Assembly (NCBI GenBank): GCA_009103225.1
Contig: RHPI01000260.1
Coordinates: 419,060 to 465,322 of the forward strand
Direction of reading: 5' to 3'
From: Chlorokybus atmophyticus
Taxonomy: Eukaryota; Streptophyta; Chlorokybophyceae; Chlorokybales; Chlorokybaceae
DNA length: 46,263 nt
Below, in pieces: positions 1-10,338 of this stretch. How positions within the stretch are numbered: position 1 is the first letter of the stretch; every line of letters begins with the position of its first letter. The notes beneath the pieces were generated by a model. It was given only the letters and a program-made list of their open reading frames with translations. It did no database searches and was not told the DNA's origin. The position numbers and the translations under genes were made by a program.

Positions 1-33
1 TGGTTGGTAGCTTAGTCGAGCAGAACGACTTTA
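1..33 (+). repeat. 33-bp piece identical to retrotransposon interior
   Basis: The first 33 bases of the window are identical to 6437-6469, just after the gag stop codon of the LTR retrotransposon. The match stops abruptly at base 34, where a run of eight C begins. This is either the edge of a second, truncated copy of the same element or a sequence-joining artefact. Too little is visible to decide. Confidence 0.7.
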
Positions 34-56
34 CCCCCCCCGTTCTTGTGCCTTAG

Positions 57-372
57 GTGCCGCTTCACTCCGACAAGATTCAACTCATCACTCTCGGCCG
101 CAGTGTAAGTAGTGACTGCGATGAGGAACTGAGCGTGTTGTCGGAGGGCAATGCTTGGCGCATGCCAAAGAGCGTTGAGAAGGGGTTCAGGCAGGCTATT
201 GGGGCCGACGCGATGGGCAAGATCATGCTGCTTAGAGAAGGTCGGGTGATGTGAGGTGGTAAAGTATCGTGGTTGATGTAAAAATGCACCATCTCTGTGT
301 AAACTTCCATTTTCTTGCAGGGAGGGAGGCTAGGCACATGTACCGGGGGTATCTGGGGGACATACCTAATAG
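57..372 (+). CDS. Two internal exons of an unidentified host gene (partial)
   Basis: I do not recognise the product. Exon-like segment 57-240 follows a pyrimidine-rich stretch ending in CCTTAG and stays open. A second segment, 321-372, lies between a good acceptor (TTTCTTGCAG) and a good donor (GTGAGT). Splicing 240 to 321 is in phase and gives a charged, soluble-looking sequence ending ...REARHMYRGYLGDIPNR. The donor at 241 (GTCGGG) is weak. If the model is right, the LTR retrotransposon at 502 landed in the following intron. I could not find the next exon on the far side of the element near 10.82 kb, so the gene may be broken or may continue elsewhere. A chance open frame is possible. Confidence 0.35.
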
Positions 373-456
373 GTGAGTTCTTGTTGGCAATTGGTCGCAA
401 CATGCGTGCTGCTGCAGCACAATTGTTTTGTTGTTGTCGTGCTGTTGATAGAGGCA

Positions 457-485
457 TCACACACACGCGCACGCACGCACGCATT
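457..485. repeat. (CA/CG) dinucleotide-rich microsatellite
   Basis: A short run of alternating CA and CG dinucleotides lies 17 bases upstream of the 5' LTR, in the stretch that would be intron of the preceding exons. The rest of 373-501 shows nothing recognisable. Confidence 0.6.
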
Positions 486-501
486 TTGAGTGCACATATG
501 G

Positions 502-1027
502 TGTAACGGGAGCAATAATTATAGGGGTATTATTGCTACCTAAATAACACATTTTGTATGAATAAGTATTTAAATATGCTTATTTATACCTCTTTTCTAC
601 GGTTCCTCGCTTATTAAAGGCTATGATGCTTTATCATAGCTTAAATAAGTCCCAATGGGTGTAGAATCGCTTATTCAAGCCTATTTAGTGTCACATTTGA
701 TATAATGTGATCACTATCTCGTTAAGTACCTTACGATAGGTATCTTTGGATAGGTACCTTATCGATGGGTACCTTATCTGAGCTGTGATTGGCTCACGCT
801 AGATTTCCTAACTACTCTATCTGTAGGGTCGATGTCTAGTTGTGAGTTAATTATCGAGAGGTATATAGTTGATATACTCTTGATATAAAAGGTCACATCA
901 ATCTGATGTGGGGACTTTCAGTTCTCTGCTCAGTGGCGGCCACGCCGTTGAAAGGCTTGTCATAGGCGGTGTGGGTGTTGGGGTAGAGGATTGAAGGGGC
1001 ATCACCGGCGACGGTGGTGCTGTTACA
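502..1027 (+). repeat. 5' LTR
   Basis: This repeat matches 10293-10818 over its full 526 bp with about a dozen substitutions. It ends in the six-base inverted pair TGTAAC...GTTACA. The U3 part is AT-rich, and 720-780 contains several near-copies of a GGTACCTTAT motif around KpnI-like palindromes, possibly enhancer elements. A TATAAAA box at 884-890 suggests that transcription starts about 25-35 bases further on. Confidence 0.95.
884..890 (+). promoter_or_regulatory. TATA box of the 5' LTR
   Basis: TATAAAA sits in the last third of the LTR, where the U3/R border would be. The same motif is kept in the 3' LTR at 10675-10681. The start site itself is not visible. Confidence 0.55.
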
Positions 1028-1028
1028 T

Positions 1029-1042
1029 TGGTATCCAGGAGC
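1029..1042 (+). promoter_or_regulatory. Primer-binding site, probably initiator Met tRNA
   Basis: One base after the 5' LTR the sequence reads TGGTATCCAGGAGC. This closely resembles the TGGTATCAGAGC primer site that plant-type LTR elements use to pair with the 3' end of initiator tRNA-Met, with a small insertion. Position and sequence both fit; pairing has not been computed against this genome's tRNA. Confidence 0.7.
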
Positions 1043-1261
1043 TATGGGGTGACGTGGGTACTTATAGGGGGCGGCGACATGCTTTCGGCCAATCAGAAGG
1101 CGTCGGCGGCGGCCTCCTATTCGTCCAGGCAGCCCAAGCTTCAAGTTCGCTTCCCTGCGCTACCTCCACGTTGAAGCCACCTATCAAAGAGGCAGCCTCT
1201 CCACGTGTCCCTTACCATCACACACGTCGGTGACTTGCCTGCTTGCCAGGTGCTTGCCAGG

Positions 1262-1280
1262 TAGGCCTGGTCGCTTCCGT
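1262..1280 (+). repeat. hAT left terminal inverted repeat
   Basis: TAGGCCTGGTCGCTTCCGT pairs with the inverted sequence at 4626-4644 with a single mismatch at base 13. It is preceded by the putative target duplication 1254-1261. Confidence 0.8.
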
Positions 1281-1526
1281 AGACGGAAGTACCTTCCGGA
1301 AGGTGCGACTTCCGAGAAATTCCGGAAGCAGGGCTAAAGGGCTGCTTTCGTCATCAAACCTTCCGGCACCTTCCGTTCGTTCTGTGGAAGTCCGGTTCGT
1401 CAGCGACGGAACCTTCCGTCCGCTAAATCAATCAACTCGTGTTTAGGGTTGTCGCAGCAAGACTCTGCCTTGGCGCCAGAAACGACCAGGGAGGCCACGG
1501 CGTGGACGCTGGCGGCGGCGGCGGTG

Positions 1527-4289
1527 ATGGCGGGGGAGCCGCCGTCAGCAGGCGAAGGAGCATCATGCTCTGTCAATAGTGCTGCTGTTCGTACACTAGA
1601 TGGGGCAAGGGCTGTGACTAGCACCATGCGCATAGAGCGCAAGCTTAAACAGGCTACTAGTCAGCGTGCCTGGACGCTTGATAAGATGAGGCAAGAGTAT
1701 AGCAGGCTAGAAACCATGCGCAATGCATCTGTGCAGTCCAACCATGTGACCTTCTGGTCGTTTCTTAAGCCTGTGCTAGTGTGTGCCACAGAGGTTGTAG
1801 ATGATGATGTCAAAGGGATTGGCCTGTTGTGTGTGTGCGGCGATGTGCACTTCAACGTTTCCAACCCTTCAAAGGTGGCGCTAGATCACTTGAAAGCTCC
1901 TGGTGTCTGCAGCGGCATTACTGAACAAGAGAGAGACGCTTTGGTAAGAGGCATGCACAGCAGGTACTCTGCATTGTCATTGTGGGGATGTGTGCACATG
2001 TGTCGTGTTATGCTGCTGCTGTCGCTTGTCATGCTGTGCATTATCATCTGCCAAGCGCATGCAACAAAAACATTGCATCTCATGATGTGTGCAATGTGTG
2101 CGCGAAGTCTTGTGCATGAAGGGCGTTTAATGCACAGCATGTTGCAGTTGAAGAAGAAGTCAAGGACTAATGGGCAAACGCTGTTCCTTGGAGGTGGAGA
2201 AGCAGATCGGGTGGCATGGGAGCAGCATCAGTCAGACGCAATCTGCTACAGGTGGTATTAGTGCAGATGGCAAGCGCAAGGCAGAGCAAATGACCATGAA
2301 GAGCTACACACCAAGCGCGGTAGCAATTGCAAAGGCCACGAAGTGCTTTTGCAGGTGGATATATCGCAATTGTGGTTCAATCCCTATATCTGCAGTGCAA
2401 CACACAGACTTTAGAGAAGGACTCAAAGCGTTAGGGCATCCGGGTTTACGTCGCCATACTGTAGCTGGCCCATTGTTGAATAGCATGCATGATGAGGTGC
2501 AGGCAGAGATCAAGGTCTCTCTTAACAACCTGCAGGTAGCGCTCAACGTATTGATATGCTGTATACATGTAAGTTATAATGGCTGACTGCTTTGGCTGCA
2601 GTGCATGCAGATTGCTCTTGATGGGTTGAAGAAAAAAAATGTCAACGAGGGAAAGAAGATTATCAACTACCTAGTGAACTTACCAGATGGAGGGGCCATG
2701 TTCTTCAAGTCAATGCCAACTGATGGCATCACTAGTGTCAACGGCCCTTATCTGCTGAACGAGTGCAAGCAGGTGTGTACACTAGTATCATTCATGCTGT
2801 TACATGCATGATTGCTGCAAGTAGTCTTCTTGATTGTTGATTGCTACAGATCTTTGAGATGATAACTGGAGGCAATGACAAGTCTGCATTTTCAAGCATT
2901 GCTGGTGTCATAGCTGATGGGGAAAACTTGAACAAGCTAGTGCTTCGTGAGTTGGAGCAGAGCTTTCATTGAATGGTTTGCTGCACATGTCAAGAGCATG
3001 CTCTGTCACTCTTACTTAAAGATTTTCCCAAGCATAGCGGCATGGTGAAGGAGGTTGTGAGGAAGGCTCGTGTGGTGGCAGGGTTCTTTCGTGACAACTC
3101 CAAAGCCCGAACCATACTGCAGGTGTGAAGGGTTAGGGGTTGTGTATGTAGAATTTCCGTTGGGCTAATGCATGAGCACATGCAGATGAAGCAAAAGGAG
3201 CAATATGGCAAGACCAAAGCACTGGATGCCCCCGGATATCAGATTTGGCTACATGGTTGAGCTGCTACAAGACTTGGTTGACTCGGCCGCAGCATTGCGA
3301 CACACCGTTGTGGAGCCAGAGTTTGAGGTGGAGTACTCGTTGACAACTGGTGCAGCCAGTCGCACCATTGTCTTGGACTCTGAGTTCTGGTCAACTGCGT
3401 CTTCCACGCTGCATCTATTGAAGCCTGTTCGCAGCCTTATAGCACAGGTGGAAGGTGATCGGCCATTGCTCTCAACGGTGTGGAGCATGTGGCAAAGTAT
3501 CATCAGCCACATCAAAGAGGTACATGCAATGTTGCAGTTTGCATACTTGCACCGCACATGTCTCCACCTTGCATGGTATATCATGTTCACTTGTACATAT
3601 GCAGTGGTGCACGGATAATGGCGTTGCATACTCCGCGATGGAAGCACTTGTTGAAGCGCTGGTCCAAGTCAGAGCATCCAGCAATTTACCTCGCGTTCCT
3701 CATTGATCCACAAACGCATGAGCGTAAAAATGGCAAGTTTGTCCCACCTTTCGCTGCATTGACCGCCAAGCAGCGCCAAGCAGCGCGTGATGTGCTGTTT
3801 AGGCTGGTCGGCGTTGCGGACAACACTGCTGCTGGTAATGCACTGCAGCTGCAATGGATGACTTTCCTAACCACAGGACTTGATGTGGCCAGCGTTTTTG
3901 CCCTGCACTCAGTTAGTGAACAGTCCAGTGCATTTCAGACAGGCAAGGTGGCAGCCGTTGAGTTGAGGAGGATGGCTTGGTCACTAGACACGCTATACCC
4001 TGCCATGCAACAGGCAGCAGTGCGCCTCATGAGCTTGCATGGGACTGCATGCAGCCCAGAGCGTGCCAACTCATCTTCGAGGTGGTTGTTTTGTGAGAAC
4101 AGGTCAAGCTTGGCGTTTCATCGTGCAGAAAAGATGATCACAATCCAGAGCTTTTATGCCATCAAACAGCGTGAAGGCCTTGTGGACTACGCGGCTCAGG
4201 ACTCGGACTTGTTGTGCATGCCGCTACCCGAGGGTCGCGATGTGCTTGACTCTATGTATGATTCTGAAGTTGTTGACTTGATTAAGTAG
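1527..4289 (+). pseudogene. hAT-superfamily transposase (DUF659 type), interrupted
   Basis: The product would cut and paste the surrounding element. In order I see a BED-like zinc finger region near 1830-1910 (CVCG...HL...C), the DUF659 core (about 2430-2760), the segment with IADGENLNK and CQEHALSLLLKDF (about 2890-3030), a region with HPAIYLAFLIDP (about 3675-3710), and the C-terminal hAT dimerisation domain with SPERANSSSRW (about 4050-4170). These lie in about six exon-like pieces, roughly 1527-1943, 2150-2534, 2600-2770, 2851-3121, 3200-3520 and 3613-4289. An in-frame TGA at 2970-2972, just before CQEHALS, interrupts the core, so this copy looks dead unless the stop is spliced out. Exon borders are approximate. 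Confidence 0.8.
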
Positions 4290-4625
4290 TGTCATAGCAG
4301 CAGGTCTATGAGCTGTTATAGCAACATTCCTAGTGCATGTGCAACTTGCGCAAAGTGACCATGCATTGTGCGATGGCATGTGTTTGTTGTGTGCAATATT
4401 CACTACATAAGTCACGTAAGCACTCTGCACCGCATGCAACACACAAGTTCACACGCAGCTTGATGCAAGAAGCATAGTGATGTACTATATGCGTGACCTT
4501 GCGTGACTTTAGCCCATGGAAGTCCCTACATCAGGGCTTCCTGGAAGCCCAATTATTAAATAATTATCATAGATGCTGTGCTTCCGTCAATTTTCGGAAG
4601 GTTTCGGAAGCTCATGGCCAGAGTC

Positions 4626-4644
4626 ACGGAAACGACCAGGCCTA
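4626..4644 (-). repeat. hAT right terminal inverted repeat
   Basis: Read on the minus strand this gives TAGGCCTGGTCGTTTCCGT, the partner of 1262-1280. The putative target duplication 4645-4652 differs from the left copy at one base. Confidence 0.8.
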
Positions 4645-4659
4645 TTGCCAAGTGCACGT

Positions 4660-4860
4660 GTGTACTTTCATGCACATCACACAGTGACTTGCCAGTGCAC
4701 TATCGTTGCTTGCAGTGATTGCCTGTCATTGCATGCGGTGATTGCGGCTCATTGTGCTTGCCAGTGCATGTCACAGTTAGTCACCGTAAGGCTTGCCTGT
4801 TGCATGCCTGTGGCTTGCCTGTTGCATGCCTGTGACATACCTGTGACTTGCCAGTGGCTT
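4660..4860. repeat. Degenerate CTTGCCTGTTGCATGCCTGTG minisatellite
   Basis: Short units related to TTGCCTGTTGCATGCCTGTG and TGACTTGCCAGTG recur, clearest at 4790-4855. Related CTTGCCAG units also occur just left of the hAT element (1233-1261), so the transposon appears to have split this repeat tract of the retrotransposon leader. Confidence 0.55.
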
Positions 4861-4862
4861 CG

Positions 4863-5058
4863 CCGGGTCGTTTGACCCGGGTCCGTAAGTTCCAAACCAA
4901 ACTGTTCCAAAACCCTCCCCCTCTGGCTTCGGCCTGGAGATCGGGACTTGGTTAGGACAGTTGTGGGGAGGTTCTAGGACAATCTGTTCCCAAACCCTGT
5001 TAGTCTGAAACCCTCCCCCTCTGGCTTCGGCCTGGAGATTGGGACTTCGTTGAGGACA
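4863..5058. repeat. Leader direct repeats and short hairpin
   Basis: Two copies of a roughly 50-bp sequence starting AAACCCTCCCCCTCTGGCTT lie at 4910-4958 and 5008-5056, spaced 98 bp. Just upstream, 4863-4880 is a hairpin with a perfect 7-bp stem (CCGGGTC, loop GTTT, GACCCGG). The position between primer site and gag is where retroelement packaging or dimerisation signals usually lie. That role is inference. Confidence 0.6.
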
Positions 5059-5332
5059 ACACAGGGTTAGGACATTCTGGTCCCACTCAGACTTGTTCTG
5101 TTTGGTGACACTCCAGATCCAACCTTTCCTACTTTGAGACTGGTTCGGACTCTGTTTGGGACTTTTACAACTTGGGGTCATTTCGATCCTCTCGTTGAAC
5201 CTGGCCCATTGGTGAGGTTCTCACCATCCCATTCTGCCTGTTTTGCAGACAAATGGAAGAAAACTCGGTGCCCACCTCAAAGGAGAGAGCTCGGAAAAAG
5301 AGCAACCTTCCCGTGAGGAGGAATTTCCATCC

Positions 5333-6426
5333 ATGGAAGATATTCCGAATCCAGATGATGCACCTGATGAGTCTCAGGCTGCCAAAGCTGCGGAAGCTTC
5401 AGTGGATGATAGATCACCTTCTATATTCCCTGAGTTTTCTATTCGCATGACACAGCAGAACTTGATGGAGCATTACCTTAACACCTATGATCAGGACCCT
5501 CGTGAGGCAATTGTCTCATTCGTGAACTTTCTCTTCCTTTTGGCAGAAAAAGTTTCAAAGCTCACCACCTTTATGGGGCGAGATTGGGAGGGGCAGATGG
5601 GTGAAGGCAAACGAGTTCTGAACATGATCGAGCGTCTTCAACGTGCTGACGGTGGTCCACCTGTTCAAGCTCTTGCTCGTCCTGCCGAGTTTGTTCCCAA
5701 CAAGCAAGCGGCCATCTTCGACTGGCTTGTGAAGTTGCGACACTATGTCAACTCCCTTCACACTTCTGAGGAGGGAAAATTGCGTGTAGCTGCGTTGCTG
5801 ATCCCAAACGATGCTCTGGCAGAGTGGTACCGCCGCAAGCAACGGGATACAAACCACGGGCGGGAAGTAAATTAGTTGTGCTCTTTCATGGAGCAGCGCT
5901 ATGGTGGCGCAGATCCTGCCCAGGTTGCTCGCAACCAGCTGCACAACCTGCGTCAGAACGGGCGTCCGGTTCAGCAGTATATCCAGGATTTTCAATCGTT
6001 TGTCAGCAAGATCAATGCTGGCAAACTACCTATTAGTGATGCTGATCAGCTGGATATGTTCAGGCGTGGCTTCGACACAGATCTCGTGCAGCATGTGGCC
6101 GTCAACCCCGCAAGTTTGCAAGAGTGGGCCTCGACGGATTTACCAATGCTGATGCAGATGGTTGCTGCTGTGGACAGTGTAAAGCGCTCTCACGCAAACA
6201 TGCAAACCACGGCAAAAGAGGCAACCCAGGTTTCAGCTGCAAAGCGCCCGGCCACTGACAACAACCTTTTGTGAAAAAGGCGAAAACATCTCATCCTGCT
6301 AGCCCCTACAACGCGGCCAAATCCATCATCACTTGCAGTTTCTGCAAGAAGACAGGTCATGGGGAGGCTAAGTGCTATGCAAAACAGAATGCACAGAAGG
6401 CCAAGCAGCAGAGAGACAAGAAATAG
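5333..6426 (+). pseudogene. gag polyprotein of the LTR element, interrupted
   Basis: Gag would form the particle and bind the RNA. The reading frame is open from about 5243 and its first in-frame ATG is 5333. A typical retrotransposon capsid helix region (EQRYGG...QNGRPVQQYIQDF) spans about 5880-6180. A CCHC zinc knuckle, CSFCKKTGHGEAKC, lies at 6334-6375 and binds nucleic acid. Breaks are an in-frame TAG at 5873-5875 and a one-base frame change near 6268-6272 in a CCTTTT run, just before the knuckle. The knuckle frame ends at a TAG (6424-6426), and the same frame then continues directly into the protease. Confidence 0.85.
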
Positions 6427-9400
6427 GAATTGTCCGTGGTTGGTAGCTTAGTCGAGCAGAACGACTTTAGAAACTCTATACTTCTTGATAAAGTTTCCTC
6501 TCTTTGTGATGTATCAGATGTATGGACTGATATGAGCACACCACCTGTGTTGACAAATGCAAACGGTTGTGTTTTAATCAATGTTCCATTCTCTGAATTA
6601 GTAACTGCTGTTAAGCACTTACACGAGTTGCAATTACAACATGCTATTACTGCATGTGTAGTTATTCCTCGATATCATGGCCCGTGGTCGCGATTGTTGA
6701 AAGGGGGAGAAGTAATCATGCAACTCTCACGCAAAGATACAGGAGCTTCACCGTTGCAAGTGATCTTTATCGAGTCTGCTACCAATCACGGCACTCCGAC
6801 ATTAGCTACATTTGATGGTCACTCAGTGCCACTCAAATGGAGATTTGAGAGTCAACTTATGGGTACACCATGTACAGCATTGATTCATACTGGTGCAAAC
6901 CATAACTTTGTTAAACATGCTTGGGTGAAACGTAATAACATTCCTTTCACAACAGTCACGTCATATGTACGTGCTGCTGGTTCCACTCTCAATACAATGG
7001 GAGAGGTAAAAGGGCGTTTTGTTAATAATGGCCATAAAACCCGACCAGCCTTCATCGTGGTGGATATTGGTATCCCGGGGGTGGATGTTGTTTTTGGGGG
7101 AACAATGGCACACTGAAGCAGGTCTACAATTAGACTCTCGAGCCAATACGTGCACCCTTCGTAAAGGGAAACGTAGGATGACTTTAACAGCATCTGTACT
7201 CGCACGTATACCTCGCGATAATGTTCCGCTCCTCTCTGCTATGCAATTGAAACGTTGCATGCGTAAACGTGAGGAAGTATACTTACTGCACTTACGACAG
7301 GTGGAAAACAGGCTATCAGTGACCCTGTGGTGCAGTCATTTACGGAACAATACGCAGATGTATTTCAGGATGAACTCGCAGAGTTGCCTCCCGATCGAAA
7401 CATACATCATACCATTCCGTTAGAGGAGGGGGCAAAGCCACCTTGGCGGCCTATATACAGGCTAAGTCCCTTAGAACACGCGGAGATGGGAAAACAGCTC
7501 AAGGAGTTATTGGACAAAGGTTTAATAACAAAGAGCATATCTTCTTTTGGTGCACCAATTTTGTTTGTGCCCAAAAAGAATGGCAAGCTACGCATGTGTA
7601 TTGATTACCGTGCGTTGAACAAGGTAACTGTGAAAAATAGATACTCTTTGCCTCGGATTGATGATTTGTTTGATAAGCTGTCAGGTGCAACAGTATTCAG
7701 CACGCTGGATTTGACCAGTGGTTATTATCAAATCAAAATCCACCCGTCGGATATACAAAAAACTGCATTTCGCACCCCACTAGGACACTTTGAGTATAAA
7801 GTGTTACCATTTGGGTTAACAAATGCACCGGCTACATTTCAGACAGCAATGAACGCGGTATTTGCTGATGAATTGTACAAGTTTGTACTGGTATATCTAG
7901 ACGACATTATTGTGTTCAGCAAAACCCGGGAGGACCACCACAGGCATGTGGAATTGGTTCTAGCTAAGTTACGCGAACACAAATTCTATGCCAACCTGTC
8001 CAGATGCAACTTTGCAAAGGATGAACTACCCTTTTTAGGGCATGTGATTGGTAAAGAAGGATTGAAACCAGATCCTCAAAAGGTGTGTGCGGTAAAGGAT
8101 TGGCCACCACCCAAGGATGTACATCAGTTACGTGCTTTCTTGAGGCTAGCCAATTATTTCCGCAAGTTCATGCGAGCATATTCTGGCATGGCAAATCCTT
8201 TAACATTTTCACTAAGAAAAGATGTTAAATTTGTATGGACGGAGGCACACGAGGTTGCTTTTACACGCATTAAAGATGCATTAACACAAGCCCCTGTGTT
8301 AGCCTTCCCCGACCACACCAAGCCTTTTGTGGTGATCAGTGATGCTTCCACCATTCGGACCATGTGGGGCAGTCCTTCTACAGGACGACAGACCATGTGC
8401 ATATGAAAGCAGAAAGTTCATTCCTGCTGAACGTAATTACACAACCACTGAGCAGGAATTGCTCGGGGTGGTGCACGCGCTGCGCACTTGGCGTTGCTAC
8501 TTGGAAGGGGTGGAGTTTTCAGTGATTACTGATCACAACCCGCTCACATTCTTTCATACGCAACAAAATCTGTCGAGGCGGCAGCTAGGTGGAATGGATT
8601 CCATTCTCGATTCACTTTCACTTGGCAATACCGTCCGGGTCGCACCAATGTGGCGGATCCACTAAGTCGCAGCCCTGCTCTTTTGGCACTTACGCGCTCA
8701 CGAAGTACGCGTAATGTACAACAGCCTGAAGATCCTTTTTGAAAGGAAGTGTCCACATGTTATAACTCAGATGGTTGGTTTAGCAGTCAAACCAACTTGC
8801 AACAGCTTACTGCTGTTAGCAATCTGTGGTATAAAGGGGAGCAGTTGGCAATTCCCAACTCGGGCGACTTGCGTAAGCAATGCTTACATTCAGTGCATGA
8901 CCCGCCGTATGCTGGGCATTTGGGGAAACACAAAACACTCAAATCTGCGCAACAGTTATACTGGTGGCCGTCAATGTCAGCTGACGTGGATCAATATGTT
9001 CGCACATGTGACGTGTGTCAATGTAATAAGCCACTACGACAAAAACAAGCGGGATTGCTTAAACCATTGCCAATTTCAGAACAAAATGGGACAGTGTCAG
9101 TATGGATTTGATTACTGACCTACCTGAAACAGCAGCTAAATACACTGCTATTGTGGTTTTTGTTGACCGTTTGACTAAAATGGTGCTTTTGCCCCGTGTT
9201 GCACAACTGTAAGTGCACGGGACTTGGCACACTTATTTGTGTCCACGGTCTTTCGCGTTCACGGTGTACCGCGTGAACTTGTCACATATCGTGATCCTCG
9301 GTTGTCTCCAAGTTTTGGCGAGAAGTCTGTGAATTGTTGGGGTTAAAACAAAGCATGTCGACTGCTTTCCACCCGCAAACGGACGGTCAAACTGAGGGAG

Positions 9401-10338
9401 CAAATCAAATACTGGAAGAAATGCTTCGCCACTATGTGGCTCCTAATCATGCTGATTGGGACAGGTACTTGCCAATGGCAGAGTTCGCTGTGAACAACGC
9501 GTGGCAGGAAAGTGTAAAGGAAACCCCATTTTTCTTGAATTATGGGATTCGCCCGAACACACCAGCGTCATTGCGTGTACCTCGCAATGCCCTGACTGTA
9601 CCAGCGGCAAAGGAATTTGCCACTGATATGCAAGAAAATTTGGCTCGAGCCAAGCTGTGTCTGTCAGAAGCACAGGACAGGCAAAAAGCTTATGCTGATA
9701 CACATCGAAAAATGGCCACTTTCGATGTCGGCGATAAAGTTTTGCTTAACGCAAAGAACATAACCATCAAAGGTACGGGTGCTCGCAAGTTGCTGCCCCG
9801 ATGGTTAGGTCCTTTCTCTATCACTGATAGAGTTGGTACGCACGCTTATCGACTGCAATTGCCCCCAAGTGTGCGTATACACAACGTGTTCCATGTAAAC
9901 TTGTTGAAACCTTACCGCTCAGACGGTAGAACACAGCCTCCACCACCGCCAGTTGAGGTGGACAGCGAGCTCGAATACGAGGTGGAAGCTATATTGAACC
10001 ATAAGCTGAATAGTCGAGGACGCGCAACTCGCTATTTGGTGAAATGAAAAGGGTATGGCCCGGAACATAACAGTTGGGAGCCCGACAGGCATCTTACGCA
10101 CTGCCGCGAGTTGCTTCGAGCTTATTGGAATGTCCTGTCCCATAAACTGTGGGCTTGGTTTAATGACAGACTGGCAGTGCAGTTTCATTACCACCCTGTC
10201 ATTTCCTGCTATCTCACTGGTAACAATTACTCGAAATCAAGCCTGATCAACTTGAGTTCAATGAGGACGTTGAAAACCCAAGTGGGGGGGAATGTAACGG
10301 GAGCAATAATAATAGGGGTATTATTGCTACCTAAATAA
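6427..10338 (+). pseudogene. pol polyprotein (protease, RT, RNase H, integrase, chromodomain), interrupted
   Basis: The protease region (about 6430-7120) has HTGANHNFV where retropepsins have D-T-G, because codon 6886-6888 is CAT. The reverse transcriptase (7327-8340) is open and has its YLDD catalytic motif at 7894-7905. RNase H follows with VISDAS, TEQELL and TDHNPL. Integrase shows an HHCC zinc region (about 8885-9030), a first Asp in SMDLITDLP (about 9100), RDPR (about 9290) and HPQTDGQTEGANQ (about 9370). A chromodomain (about 9985-10120) has its conserved Trp replaced by TGA (10045-10047). Frame breaks lie near 7097, 7300, 8350, 8590, 9100, 9200 and 9320. After the last stop the frame runs on into the 3' LTR, to 10338. 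Confidence 0.9.
10281..10292 (+). promoter_or_regulatory. Polypurine tract
   Basis: AGTGGGGGGGAA lies directly against the 3' LTR. This is the standard place and composition for the primer of plus-strand DNA synthesis. Confidence 0.75.

Larger units (their letters stand above)
1262..4644 (+). mobile_element. hAT DNA transposon nested in the retrotransposon leader
   Basis: The termini 1262-1280 and 4626-4644 are inverted repeats matching at 18 of 19 positions (TAGGCCTGGTCG...). They are flanked by the 8-bp pair TTGCCAGG (1254-1261) and TTGCCAAG (4645-4652), the size expected for hAT. Subterminal DNA at both ends is crowded with TTCCG/CGGAA motifs, typical transposase-binding arrays. The interior encodes a DUF659-type hAT transposase. 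The element lies between the primer site and gag of the LTR element, so it jumped in after that element inserted or was carried by its lineage. One caution: the flanks are rich in CTTGCCAG repeats, so the target duplication could partly be chance. Confidence 0.85.

Noticed and set aside
80-484. 134-codon minus-strand frame at the left edge
   Set aside because: No domain and no splice logic; the plus strand gives a better exon model.
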